Both the position numbers and the translations under genes were made by a program. Positions 27,701 to 35,491 of a stretch of 64,000 bases of DNA are shown here, one piece after another (position 1 is the first letter of the stretch; every line of letters starts with the position of its first letter). A model generated the notes under the pieces. It made no database searches. It was not told the DNA's origin and worked only from the letters and a program-made list of their open reading frames with translations. This stretch comes from Gynurincola endophyticus (GTDB lineage Bacteria > Bacteroidota > Bacteroidia > Chitinophagales > Chitinophagaceae): assembly GCF_003991195.1 (NCBI RefSeq), contig NZ_RCWL01000006.1:34256-98255 (forward strand), written 5' to 3'.

Positions 27701-27837
27701 ATGAACATAACGGAGATTTGAAAAACGCCAAAAAATACTATAAACTGGCCACCGTAAGAAAAAATGAAACCCAGGTGAAAAATGCGAATGCCAGAATGGA
27801 AGCGATTAAAAAAGGAAATATGTATAAGTTCAAGTAG
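24790..27837 (+). CDS. Secreted WG-repeat protein with Ser-rich linker and C-terminal TPR
   Basis: A 1015-residue exported protein with a signal peptide (residues 1-20, ending S-F-A-Q). Parts in order: a beta-rich N-terminal region (to about 120); a region with coiled-coil-like K/E runs (about 165-255); a Ser/Asp linker near 275-300; an Ala/Gln/Arg-rich helical segment (to about 455); a row of WG-type repeats (Y-G-L-A-A-D-D-G-T-V-I-Y-P-P-Q-F-E, Y-W-G-A-V-N-E-K-N-Q-V-I-I-P-F) up to about 820; and C-terminal TPRs (Y-E-Q-A-L-E-A-Y and A-Y-E-H-N-G-D-L-K-N-A-K-K-Y-Y). WG repeats are presumed binding modules. It is probably cotranscribed with the MORN-TonB gene 26 bases downstream. Confidence 0.8.
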   Translation: MKKLLLFLLLLNAFVANSFAQNRRQEHTVYFQNRDGFSGYVNFSTIAKGGPTRVVAEDNPKLVITGYDATEEEISVLNKAGLQLKRYQGTFTPEKYQFYVEGHAYIITRTDHIALEKSTFIINNGKGNYVTPSFSDATKKYADEWNKKNPDITFWERYGGFNAQEVKELYLTDLKNQIKEIIGKYNSEKRAFETKISAGTSDANAFNFEGAEYALNDAEALSNESADHRSKIAALKSLIAEKKKEKEKKDKEEAAKASSSGKTTEAVATLKTKSSEDSSSSSDDSSSDNSSSSSGSGKNSQRTYIPKTASQMHADLKDMVARNPEMMNNPNVRQQLRHLEVDANREQQTLRDYRAGAYSHGNYQAMASQMATNRRVDAYTKAGGDITDAVSGLVGSILAESERKSEQRRLEIQAGIDNYFAKVKALNAYHDEVRDQRWKYAQKIEGQLKSKYNSVSSFNLYPITYIGEVRDDESSNPHAFKKMELSMGDAYAYLIEQEGKYGLAADDGTVIYPPQFESVIPMSFKLTDKKNENSILIQIEDKWGEIDPSGKIIEEVKYDGIWYTMDRIKIKRTSNQVNAERNGNNASYTTQELADRLLVVANSNGKGYGFQAKGSDFYILDFEKGVYTSNIFEADKTIKLTSYPMNASPSEHQNGITKYYYAHLFEKEGVWYKIDFEVGIDCSYEIKKMPEHFVAAVSNRDLRSREGGVYWGAVNEKNQVIIPFEHKYVKDFKDGMAASDKGIYNESGKLMFTGNYDSIAGFERGVAFFKYKNPKTYRTEVGLLMESGNELIRTNGDVYKGDDGWYVMGVKFNEKGSNKNSMAAVYCFSKIPETSPLYALANKIAGDIFYYEEKDYEQALEAYVRSQKSSRWDFYLKNMKRTYLGAKGASRYQTEYFAEVSSYTDLLHTMGWMVFRGQGTDASLIKAQDIFNYLIIVGQSIVDEFKNDNPSDRNKKPVDLSAIYNRIGEAYEHNGDLKNAKKYYKLATVRKNETQVKNANARMEAIKKGNMYKFK

Positions 27838-27863
27838 TATCTAACACAATTGATGGGTGATAT

Positions 27864-28481
27864 ATGAGAGGAATAATATTTATAACCATTCTCTGTTGTA
27901 TGTGTACACAAATGCACGCGCAGGATTATTTCAGAAATGGTAAAGGAAAGACGGCTAAATCAAAAAGAACCGGCTTATGGCATTTTTATTATGATAATGG
28001 CCAATTATCCGCTAAGGGGATGTACAAAAACGGGTTGAAAGACGGGAATTGGGAAATGTACTACGAGAACGGACAGCTGAAATTAAGCGGAATCTATCAG
28101 AATGGTTTAGTGAGAGGAAATTTTAAAGAATACTATCCGGGAGGTGAGCCCAAAGAACCGGCTTTAGAGTCTGTAAACGTATCAGTTGAGCCGCTGCCGC
28201 CCGGAGGCAGTTTTGATGCTTTTAAGAATTGGGTAGCAGCTAATTATAACCTTCCCGAAAAAGCTTATAAAGCAAAAGTGGATGGTACTGTTCTGGCAAC
28301 GTTTGTAGTAGAAAAAGACGGTAGTGTTGATCATATCAATATTATTGGTGATGTTGGATACGGAACAGGAGAGGAGCTGGAAAGAGTATTGATGTTGTCT
28401 GAAAAATGGAAACCCGGTATTCATAATGGAAAAACAGTACGCGTAAAATTTCGTATTCCCTTAAAAATTCGTACACAATAA
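27864..28481 (+). CDS. MORN-repeat protein with TonB C-terminal domain
   Basis: A 205-residue exported protein with a signal peptide (ending M-H-A-Q, about residue 19). Three MORN/YwqK-like repeats follow (G-L-W-H-F-Y-Y-D-N-G-Q-L, G-N-W-E-M-Y-Y-E-N-G-Q-L, G-N-F-K-E-Y-Y-P-G-G). Residues about 120-205 form a TonB-C-like domain (V-D-G-T-V-L-A-T-F-V-V-E-K-D-G-S-V and K-W-K-P-G-I-H-N-G-K-T-V). There is no membrane anchor, so it is not a classical energy transducer; in Bacteroidota such MORN-TonB proteins are common and poorly understood. It forms a pair with the WG-repeat gene before it. Confidence 0.8.
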   Translation: MRGIIFITILCCMCTQMHAQDYFRNGKGKTAKSKRTGLWHFYYDNGQLSAKGMYKNGLKDGNWEMYYENGQLKLSGIYQNGLVRGNFKEYYPGGEPKEPALESVNVSVEPLPPGGSFDAFKNWVAANYNLPEKAYKAKVDGTVLATFVVEKDGSVDHINIIGDVGYGTGEELERVLMLSEKWKPGIHNGKTVRVKFRIPLKIRTQ

Positions 28482-28574
28482 ATAGAGCAATATTACTGTA
28501 AATTAATTCATGTTATCAACACTGTTTTAGAGGGGAGTTTAATATATTACAGTATTCACCAAATTGAAAACAGT

Positions 28575-29339
28575 ATGGAAGTCATTAGTTTCGATCAGGC
28601 GAAAGAAATCTGGAAGAGAGTGATTAAATCATCAGATAATAATACTTTCGTGTTTGAACTGGAAATCCATAAACGCCTGTTAGAACTTTTTCATGTGGGG
28701 CCGCATTACTATTATATATTCAATTGCGGTACTGCCGAATTTGAATTACTGGATGAAAAGGCTGAAACAATAGTAGGTTATAAGAAAGAAATTTTGTCTC
28801 CGCGTTTTATTTTTACCAAAATACATCCTGAAGATTTAGCACATGTACTAAATAATGAAGATACCATTACTGAGTTCTATACACAGCTTCCACTGGAGAA
28901 AATGTTGAGCTATAAAACTTCTTACGATTACCGCATTATGAATGCTGAAGGGAAGTATATCCGATTATTACAACAGGTTACTGCTATACAGGTAGATGAT
29001 AACGGCTCTGTATTTCGTACGTTAGGAGTGCATACCGATATTACCAATATAAAACAGGAGGGAAAGCCTGTTTTAAATTTCTACGGGCTCAATGGAGAAC
29101 CTTCTTATTATGATGTAAAGTCTAAAAAATCTTTTGAACCCCAAAAGCCATTACTCACCAGACGTGAGCAGGAAATCGTAAAACTCATTATGGATGGTTA
29201 TAACACTGAGGAAATTTCTGCAACACTTTTTTTGAGCCCCAATACTGTAAAAACACATCGCCGGAATATCATGTCTAAAACGAAAACCGGCTCTCCTGCT
29301 GAACTGGTGAAATTGGCCATTCTGAAGGGTTGGGTTTAA
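28575..29339 (+). CDS. PAS-LuxR transcriptional regulator
   Basis: A 254-residue DNA-binding regulator. Residues about 50-165 form a PAS/PAC-like sensor (I-V-G-Y-K-K-E-I-L-S-P-R-F-I-F-T-K-I-H-P-E-D, later G-V-H-T-D-I-T-N-I-K). Residues about 190-254 are a LuxR-type helix-turn-helix (L-T-R-R-E-Q-E-I-V-K-L-I-M-D-G-Y and L-F-L-S-P-N-T-V-K-T-H-R-R-N-I). It lacks a receiver domain, so signal input is probably direct through the PAS domain. It stands alone; its targets are unknown. Confidence 0.85.
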   Translation: MEVISFDQAKEIWKRVIKSSDNNTFVFELEIHKRLLELFHVGPHYYYIFNCGTAEFELLDEKAETIVGYKKEILSPRFIFTKIHPEDLAHVLNNEDTITEFYTQLPLEKMLSYKTSYDYRIMNAEGKYIRLLQQVTAIQVDDNGSVFRTLGVHTDITNIKQEGKPVLNFYGLNGEPSYYDVKSKKSFEPQKPLLTRREQEIVKLIMDGYNTEEISATLFLSPNTVKTHRRNIMSKTKTGSPAELVKLAILKGWV

Positions 29340-29549
29340 TAGATCAGTGAGCATTTTTATCCGCTGCACATACTTTTCTCTGTTACAAAACATGTTTTAT
29401 TCATTAGGCAGAATATTTTTTACAGGCGTAGAATAACTTTGTTTATATCTTTTAGTCATTTAATGCCCTTCATTGCGTATAATATCAAAGCGTTAAATTT
29501 TAGTGGAATTAAGTTGGTATAAAAAGTACCGGCTGGTAAACTTATTATT

Positions 29550-30542
29550 ATGGATAACTATACGGAAATACTAAATACAGCTATACAGCAGATAAAAACT
29601 GCCAGAGCCATTACCTTGTATAGAATCAACACACAGATGATGAATGTTTACTGAAACCTGGGTAAACTACTTTTCGAACAAAAAATTGAGAAAGGTCATG
29701 GTGCTGGTGTCGTAGAAAAATTATCCGTTGATTTAAAGCAGGAATTTCCTGATATCGGGCTCTCTCCCCGAAATTTGTGAGATATGAAAAGATTCTATGA
29801 GTATTATAAGGATGCTCCGGCAAAACTGCGACGCAGCGTCGCAGTTTTGCCCTGGGCACACAATTTACTTCTGTTGAGTAAAATAGGTTCTTTTGAGGAA
29901 GCTGCCTACTACGCACAAAAATCAGCTGAAAACGGTTGAACAAAAGATATATTGCTGAATCATCTCAAAGCCCGAACCTATCACATAGAAAAAAAAGCTA
30001 ATCTATCCCATAATTTTAAGCAAACACTGCCTGCCGGGGTTGCCGAACAAATGACTGAATTATTCAAAAACAAATATAATCTGGCATTTCTGGGCTTGTA
30101 TGAAACAGTAAGAGAAAAAGAACTGGAACGTAGATTAATTGAAAAAATTAAACAGTTTATGCTCGAACTGGGAAACGGTTTTACTTTTATAGGCAATCAA
30201 CACCGTTTGCATTATAATCATAAAGACTATTATACAGATATATTATTATATCATCGCGTTTTGCAGTCGTTAGTAGCGATTGAACTGAAAATAGGTGAGT
30301 TTAAACCTGAATATATCGGAAAAATGAATTTTTATCTGGGCTTGCTTGACAAAACTGAAAAGAAAAAAAATGAAAATCCCTCCATTGGTATTATACTCTG
30401 TGCCGATAAAGATCATCTTGATGTTGAAATTGCCTTACAGGATATTCATAAACCAATCGGTGTGGCAGCGTATGAACTTTCTCTTCCTTCAAAAGAGTTA
30501 GAAAAACTGATTATAAGTGAATTAAAAAATCAAAACAGGTAA
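29550..30542 (+). pseudogene. PDDEXK nuclease family protein (DUF1016/YhcG) with three in-frame TGA codons
   Basis: One uninterrupted 331-codon frame from ATG 29550 to TAA 30540-30542, broken only by TGA at 29652, 29778 and 29937. Read through, it is a full YhcG-type protein: N-terminal DUF1016 helices, then a PD-(D/E)xK nuclease (Y-Y-T-D-I-L-L-Y-H, A-I-E-L-K-I-G-E-F-K-P-E-Y-I-G-K-M-N-F-Y-L) with catalytic D, E and K intact. Each TGA falls where the family has Trp (V-Y-[W]-N-L-G-K, R-N-L-[W]-D-M-K-R-F-Y, E-N-G-[W]-T-K-D). A fourth Trp (L-P-W-A-H-N) is still TGG. There are no frameshifts. Most simply a recently inactivated gene; the C-terminal nuclease part could still be made from 29952. Confidence 0.85.
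29821..29849. repeat. Perfect hairpin inside the nuclease gene
   Basis: CAAAACTGCGACG and CGTCGCAGTTTTG are perfect 13-base inverted arms around CAG, lying between the second and third TGA and encoding K-L-R-R-S-V-A-V-L. Such a long perfect hairpin is unusual within a coding region. Confidence 0.75.
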
Positions 30543-30624
30543 GTCTCTTTATTATATGTTTTCTCGATACCTATAACGAATACCTCTTCAGGTACTATTA
30601 CCCTTTTTATAGCGTTAATATTTA

Positions 30625-31230
30625 ATGCGATATTTACTTATAACTTTATTATTGCTGCTACATGTTTCGACGAAAGCACAGAATGGCTATTATATCACCC
30701 TTCAGGGCGATACAATAGCTGCAAATATTGTAATACCTAAGTCGTTTTTTAAGGTTGAAGGTTTTGAAAAACTATTCAGAGAGGTCAAAATAAACTTTCT
30801 GGATGAAACTCAACAGGTTTTTAAACCTGAAGAAATAATCGGATTTGCATTTACCAGTTCACGGAAACAATACATTTTTGAAACACAGGCACGTCCCGGA
30901 TATCAGATTTTTACCAATAAAATTGTAGAAATAGTACCCACTTTTATGTTGAAACTGGCACAGAGTAAAAACGGTGCTTCGTATATTCGGTATGAAAATG
31001 GTTCCGGTGAAGGAACTTTAAGTATTATCGAATATTATACTTTTACAAGAACTATTGATAATGAATTATTATTTCTGATGAACGCTGATGCTTCTAAAAA
31101 GATTCGGTCAGAACTGGAAAAATTCTACGCATTCACTCCAAATGTCAGAAAGGCCGTAAAGAATAAATTCAGCAATCATAAGAAAATGAGGAAACACGTA
31201 GAGCAGTTCATCAGAACGATTAATTTATAG
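30625..31230 (+). CDS. Secreted hypothetical protein
   Basis: A 201-residue protein with a signal peptide (about residues 1-18, ending T-K-A-Q). The mature part begins with N-G-Y-Y-I-T-L-Q-G-D-T-I, a start seen in many Bacteroidota exported proteins of unknown function, and is basic toward the C terminus. No catalytic motif is recognised. It lies 82 bases after the nuclease gene without obvious link to it. Confidence 0.65.
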   Translation: MRYLLITLLLLLHVSTKAQNGYYITLQGDTIAANIVIPKSFFKVEGFEKLFREVKINFLDETQQVFKPEEIIGFAFTSSRKQYIFETQARPGYQIFTNKIVEIVPTFMLKLAQSKNGASYIRYENGSGEGTLSIIEYYTFTRTIDNELLFLMNADASKKIRSELEKFYAFTPNVRKAVKNKFSNHKKMRKHVEQFIRTINL

Positions 31231-31420
31231 TGAATAGCTGATCAGAACATGATATGGTTGTTTCTTATTATAAGTTCTGGAAATGAGATCGTTATGGTAT
31301 AGCCCAATTGTTCTTGACAGTTTAAACATTATTCATTTCACATTGTTATTATTTATACCCATTTAGCAGGTTGAACTCATCCTGTAAAGGGGTTCTTGTA
31401 AACATGTAACTTATTCAAGT

Positions 31421-32137
31421 ATGAGCAATAAAATGAAGATAGAAGTATGGAGCGATATTGCCTGTCCATTCTGCTATATCGGGAAAAGAAAATTCGAAAC
31501 AGCCATCAGTGATTTAACGTATAAAAATGAAATAGAACTGGAGTGGAAAAGTTTTCAGCTGAGCCCTGAAACCGTAACTGATCCCACAGAAAATATATAC
31601 GAAGTGTTTTCAAAGAAAAAAGGATTTACCGTTCCTCAGGCTAAAGACATGATGAGAAATGTTACTCAGATGGCTTCACAGGTGGGGTTAGAATTTAATT
31701 TCGACAAAGCTGTATTTGCTAATACTTTCAGCGCACATCAATTGCTTCATTTTGCGAAGAATCACGGAAAACAGAACGAAGCAAAAGAAATATTACTGGA
31801 TGGTTATTTTCGTCAGGGAAAGAATGTAGATGACCCGGAGTACCTGAAATCTGTCATCGAACAATTACAATTAGATGTTGCGGCTTTTGAAAGAGTATTA
31901 GCAGAAAAGGAAAATGAACAACAGGTAAATGCTGATATTCGTGAAGCTCAGCAATTATCTATTACCGGAGTACCATTCTTTGTATTCGACCGTAAGTATG
32001 CTATTTCCGGCGCACAGGATGTTACCTTGTTTAAACAAACGATCGAAAGAGCCTACAATGAATGGAAAAAAGAAAATCCTTCGCCATTATTTAATATAAC
32101 AGAAGGACCAGGTTGTGGTCCGGATGGATGTTTTTAA
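31421..32137 (+). CDS. DsbA-family oxidoreductase (FrnE-like)
   Basis: A 238-residue cytoplasmic thioredoxin-fold protein of the FrnE/HCCA-isomerase branch. The redox motif C15-P-F-C18 lies in S-D-I-A-C-P-F-C-Y-I-G-K, and the cis-Pro loop is I-T-G-V-P-F-F-V-F. The C terminus has an additional C-G-P-D-G-C pair that could be redox active or bind metal. There is no signal peptide. Likely role is thiol-disulfide exchange under oxidative stress (family knowledge; substrate unknown). Confidence 0.9.
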   Translation: MSNKMKIEVWSDIACPFCYIGKRKFETAISDLTYKNEIELEWKSFQLSPETVTDPTENIYEVFSKKKGFTVPQAKDMMRNVTQMASQVGLEFNFDKAVFANTFSAHQLLHFAKNHGKQNEAKEILLDGYFRQGKNVDDPEYLKSVIEQLQLDVAAFERVLAEKENEQQVNADIREAQQLSITGVPFFVFDRKYAISGAQDVTLFKQTIERAYNEWKKENPSPLFNITEGPGCGPDGCF

Positions 32138-32138
32138 T

Positions 32139-32168
32139 ATACAGGTCGGTGTCAGCACCGACCTGTAT
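32139..32168. terminator. Hairpin between convergent genes
   Basis: ATACAGGTCGGTG and CACCGACCTGTAT are perfect 13-base arms around TCAG, directly after the stop at 32137 and just before the minus-strand gene end at 32174. It probably ends transcription in both directions, although the flanking T run is short. Confidence 0.7.
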
Positions 32169-32173
32169 ATATA

Positions 32174-32689
32174 TTATTTTTCAAGAATCGTTTTCAGGTT
32201 TTTTAAACCTACTTCGAAATCATTATTCATATTCATAAACAAACCAAAGAAGTTCCAGGGATAAGGTGATTTTCCTTCAATTCCCCAGGTAACTGAAGTT
32301 TCGTCAGGAGATATTTCTTTTAGAATAAAATAACCTTTAACAGGTTCTCCGAAACCAAAATCCAGTGAAGATTCCATTCGTTCTCCATCAACTATGTTAG
32401 TAATAGCCTGAGAACCTTTGCCGGTTTTTTTACCATCCCAACTATATTTAAAACCTACCGTTCCGTCTGTTCCTTCCGAAGTCGTTTTCATATCAGGGTC
32501 TGAAAGTTGCCATACGCCGAAATTATCCTGATTTTTTATGTATTTGATGTATTCAAATACTTCCTGTTTGGGACGGTTAATTGTAAGTTCTGCTTCCGAT
32601 ACAAAATCTTTTTTTACAAATAAGGCTACTATAAAAGGAATTACAATAATGATAGCCAGTATAATCAGAATTTTCTTGAGGATTTTCAT
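32174..32689 (-). CDS. Membrane-anchored SRPBCC (polyketide cyclase-like) protein
   Basis: A 171-residue protein with one N-terminal membrane helix (K-I-L-I-I-L-A-I-I-I-V-I-P-F-I-V-A-L) followed by a START/SRPBCC fold: I-N-R-P-K-Q-E-V-F-E-Y-I-K, later S-V-T-W-G-I-E-G-K. Such domains bind hydrophobic ligands. Start at 32689 (M-K-I-L-K-K) is preferred because it places the signal anchor at the N terminus; an in-frame Met at 32731 would add 14 residues. Ligand unknown. Confidence 0.8.
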   Translation of the reverse strand: MKILKKILIILAIIIVIPFIVALFVKKDFVSEAELTINRPKQEVFEYIKYIKNQDNFGVWQLSDPDMKTTSEGTDGTVGFKYSWDGKKTGKGSQAITNIVDGERMESSLDFGFGEPVKGYFILKEISPDETSVTWGIEGKSPYPWNFFGLFMNMNNDFEVGLKNLKTILEK

Positions 32690-32869
32690 TTTGTATATTT
32701 TAGATAAGTCAATTTTGGGAAAAGTAATCAATTCATTTCACTCCTGATATAAGTAAATTTCCCCTTTTTTACAGGATACAAATTTTTTCTGCTATCATTG
32801 CTGCAACACTGGTATAATCTTTTCTGTTATAATCCATTATCACTTATTTTTTGTCAAAACACTATTACT

Positions 32870-33748
32870 ATGCATGATATTGAACATATTAACTACATAA
32901 AAGTGCCTGCAACCGTTGTGTACGAGGCACTAACTACTGAGGCTGGTTTGGGTAATATATGGACAAACAAATTGACCGTGAAACCGGAGATTGGTTTTAT
33001 TAATGAGTTCGATTTTAATGAAGAGGTAATCACTAAAATGAAAGTGATGGAACTAAAAGAGGGGCAACGGGTTGTATGGGAATGTGTAGACTCTGATCAG
33101 GAATGGCGGGGTACTTCTGTTTCGTTTGTACTTTCGGAAGAAAAGGAAGGTGTTACCCAGATTATTTTAAAACACTCAGACTGGCGGGTGCTTACGGATT
33201 ACTACAGATGGTGTAATTATAACTGGGCAATGTTTTTATATAGATTGAAAAATTATTGTGAAGCTCTATATAATAAAGCTCAAAATAATAATACACCTGA
33301 GAAACAGTCTGCTACAGCAGATGAAAAGAATGATCCGTCAGATAAAACAGCTTCTGCCGAAAAGAACAAAAACGATACTGATACTATCCATCAGCAAACT
33401 GCAGATAAAGCGGCAAAACAGCGTGTAGTGGTTGGCAATGAACAAACAGCGCCTGCCGGCAAAGAATCTGAACAGGCTACTGCTGCTGCTGAAGAAGCAA
33501 CAGAAGAAATAAACACCAATAGTGAAGAAAATTCTGATAAACAGAAAAAGCAGCGTGTTATAGTTGGTAAAGACGTAGATCAGAAAAACGTTGAGCCTGT
33601 TGATGAAAATAAAAACCAGACAGCAGCTGATAATATTGCAGGTAAAGATAAAACAATGATTGATTCAGAACAGTCATCCGAAGAGGAACCGGGTGATCAG
33701 GATAATGATAGCGGTGAAGAACCTGATGACAAAAAGTCTGAAGCGTAA
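32870..33748 (+). CDS. SRPBCC/AHSA1-domain protein with long acidic disordered tail
   Basis: A 292-residue protein. Residues 1-about 135 form an AHSA1-type SRPBCC domain (M-H-D-I-E-H-I-N-Y-I-K-V-P-A-T-V-V-Y-E-A-L, W-E-C-V-D-S, F-L-Y-R-L-K-N-Y). Residues about 140-292 are low-complexity, rich in Glu, Asp, Lys, Gln and Ala, with a repeated unit K-Q-R-V-V-V-G / K-Q-R-V-I-V-G. Start 32870 is chosen because the domain begins there; upstream codons look non-coding. A C-terminal tail of this kind is unusual for the family. A strong terminator follows. Confidence 0.8.
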   Translation: MHDIEHINYIKVPATVVYEALTTEAGLGNIWTNKLTVKPEIGFINEFDFNEEVITKMKVMELKEGQRVVWECVDSDQEWRGTSVSFVLSEEKEGVTQIILKHSDWRVLTDYYRWCNYNWAMFLYRLKNYCEALYNKAQNNNTPEKQSATADEKNDPSDKTASAEKNKNDTDTIHQQTADKAAKQRVVVGNEQTAPAGKESEQATAAAEEATEEINTNSEENSDKQKKQRVIVGKDVDQKNVEPVDENKNQTAADNIAGKDKTMIDSEQSSEEEPGDQDNDSGEEPDDKKSEA

Positions 33749-33756
33749 AGTATAAA

Positions 33757-33790
33757 AAAGTGCTGGTGAATTAACACCAGCACTTTTTTT
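33757..33790. terminator. Terminator between convergent genes
   Basis: AAAGTGCTGGTG and CACCAGCACTTT pair over 12 bases around AATTAA and are followed by seven T on the plus strand; A-rich flank on the other side serves the minus-strand gene ending at 33789. Confidence 0.88.
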
Positions 33791-34763
33791 ATTTAAGATA
33801 TTTTTTTAGTAAATCTGCTATTTGTTTTACGGAATCTTCGCTATGTTGTTCTTTTGCCAATGGATTCAGCATTCCGAAATCATGTATGGTTCCTATATAA
33901 CGGGTAAGTGTAACTGGTACACCAGCTTCATCCAGTTTACGTGCATAAGCTTCTCCTTCATCACGTAAAACGTCGTTTTCTGCTGTTTGTATCAGAGCGG
34001 GAGGCAGATCTTTTAAAACCGATACATCGTTTAACAAAATTGCTGCATGTGGGTCTTTTAAATCAGCATCTGTACGTTTATAATGATTCCAGAACCAGAT
34101 CATCATGTTCCGGGTTAAGAAGCGTTCATCCTGAAACTCTTTATAAGATGCATTATCAAAATCTGAATCAGTAACCGGCCATTGCAACGCCTGAAAACTG
34201 ATCTTCGGTCCTTTTCTTTCCTTAGCCATAATTGCCACTGCACCGGCCATATTTCCGCCAACACTGTTACCTACCACTGCCATTTTTGAACTGTCTACAT
34301 CGATCTCTTTTCCGTTTTTGTATACCCAGTCAGTAGCGGCATATGCTTCTTCAATCGCTTGTGGAAATTTTGCTTCAGGCGAAGGCGTATAATCCGGAAA
34401 TACCGCTGTAAAACCACTATGCACTACCAGGTCTCTGACTAATCTTTTATGTGTAGGAAAGTCTCCCAATACCCAACCACCTCCATGAAAGAACATAAAT
34501 ACCGGTGTTTTCTCTTTCACTCCTTTGGGTTTTACAATATGGATTTTAACCGCATAACCACCTTGCTCTATCGTTCTTTCATATGTTTCAATCGATGAAT
34601 AATCTTGCTGATCTGCCTGCTGGGCATCAATCAATACCTGACGTGCCTCCGAAGGAGATAACTTTTCCATCGGAGTGTCGGTATTTTCGTTCACTTCCTT
34701 CAAAAATTTTCTGATGTTGGTAAATATCTTAGGATCTTTATCTGCTGCTATTCTCATGGTCAT
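33789..34763 (-). CDS. Alpha/beta hydrolase (HSL/esterase family)
   Basis: A 324-residue esterase of the hormone-sensitive-lipase type. The oxyanion motif is F-F-H-G-G-G-W; the nucleophile elbow is G-N-S-V-G-G (Ser); the acid is in T-A-E-N-D-V-L-R-D; and the His is in I-H-D-F-G-M-L. No signal peptide, so a cytoplasmic carboxylesterase. Start 34763 (M-T-M-R-I-A-A-D-K) is preferred over 34811, whose first 16 residues look non-coding. A pair of 18-bp palindromic sites lies 77-122 bases upstream. Confidence 0.88.
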   Translation of the reverse strand: MTMRIAADKDPKIFTNIRKFLKEVNENTDTPMEKLSPSEARQVLIDAQQADQQDYSSIETYERTIEQGGYAVKIHIVKPKGVKEKTPVFMFFHGGGWVLGDFPTHKRLVRDLVVHSGFTAVFPDYTPSPEAKFPQAIEEAYAATDWVYKNGKEIDVDSSKMAVVGNSVGGNMAGAVAIMAKERKGPKISFQALQWPVTDSDFDNASYKEFQDERFLTRNMMIWFWNHYKRTDADLKDPHAAILLNDVSVLKDLPPALIQTAENDVLRDEGEAYARKLDEAGVPVTLTRYIGTIHDFGMLNPLAKEQHSEDSVKQIADLLKKYLK

Positions 34764-34839
34764 TGATTTTATAGTGAAGCAATATATTCTTTCAATAAAA
34801 AACTGTTCCACTGTAAATCAACTTTCCTTATTAAATGAA

Positions 34840-34857
34840 ATCTGCCAATAAGCAGAT
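34840..34857. promoter_or_regulatory. Operator-like site ATCTGC-N6-GCAGAT, proximal copy
   Basis: ATCTGC-CAATAA-GCAGAT, extended to 8-base perfect arms (AAATCTGC/GCAGATTT, 34838-34859). The same 18-bp layout occurs at 36903-36920 upstream of the SatD gene. Confidence 0.55.
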
Positions 34858-34867
34858 TTTATTTAAT

Positions 34868-34885
34868 ATCTTATTTTGAGCAGAT
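34868..34885. promoter_or_regulatory. Operator-like site, distal imperfect copy
   Basis: ATCTTA-TTTTGA-GCAGAT, an imperfect copy placed exactly 28 bases from the proximal site, on the side away from the esterase gene. Confidence 0.45.
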
Positions 34886-34894
34886 ATTTTATAA

Positions 34895-35368
34895 TTAAGC
34901 GGATGCTTTTTGTGCTGTATGATATTCTTCCAGCAAAAGTAATAGCTTTTGAGAACGTATGGCTGTGGCACTGGGATAAAGATAAAGTGGTGCTCCGGCG
35001 TCTTTAGAAACCTGCTCAGACTTTTTAGGAATGATGGCAATCATTTTTTGCTGGTTAAAAGTTACTTCCTGAAATGAATCAATCTCATTCCACGGAACCA
35101 CCGTATAACCCTTTCCGCTTTTGTATTTTACAGCAGTTTCTGATAATTCAATTTGCAGTTTAGGTTTTACCAGTCTGTATATCAATATAAATAAACAACC
35201 GGTAAAGAACACGATAGCTGCACCTATAATCATTAGCCTCACACTATCATCCTGATTTGTATTGTATTTTTCAATGAACATTATACAGTTTGTGTAAAGG
35301 AAAATTAAGGATGAGATGAGCATCATTATCAAACTGATTCTATTGCTGTAAAATCTTCTCGTTTGCAT
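34895..35368 (-). CDS. STM3941-like membrane protein
   Basis: A 157-residue protein with two N-terminal membrane helices (about 13-33 and 46-67) and a C-terminal PH-like domain (K-L-Q-I-E-L-S-E-T-A-V-K-Y, V-P-W-N-E-I-D-S-F). This is the arrangement of the STM3941 family of small membrane proteins of unknown function. It lies upstream of the esterase gene on the same strand, with the paired operator-like sites in between. Confidence 0.75.
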   Translation of the reverse strand: MQTRRFYSNRISLIMMLISSLIFLYTNCIMFIEKYNTNQDDSVRLMIIGAAIVFFTGCLFILIYRLVKPKLQIELSETAVKYKSGKGYTVVPWNEIDSFQEVTFNQQKMIAIIPKKSEQVSKDAGAPLYLYPSATAIRSQKLLLLLEEYHTAQKASA

Positions 35369-35491
35369 TAGTAAATATTTATAGGTGTCTGCCCTCCATG
35401 AAGAATAAAAAAGCGGTGTTCTTTATGCAAATTTAATTCTTGTTTCTATATTGTCTCTTTAAGTTTTGGTATTAAAATTTTATTTAATAGA

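Noticed and set aside
29550-30542. Genome-wide reassignment of UGA to Trp
   Set aside because: Several solid genes end in TGA (for example the lipoprotein ending at 1084), and Trp elsewhere is TGG.
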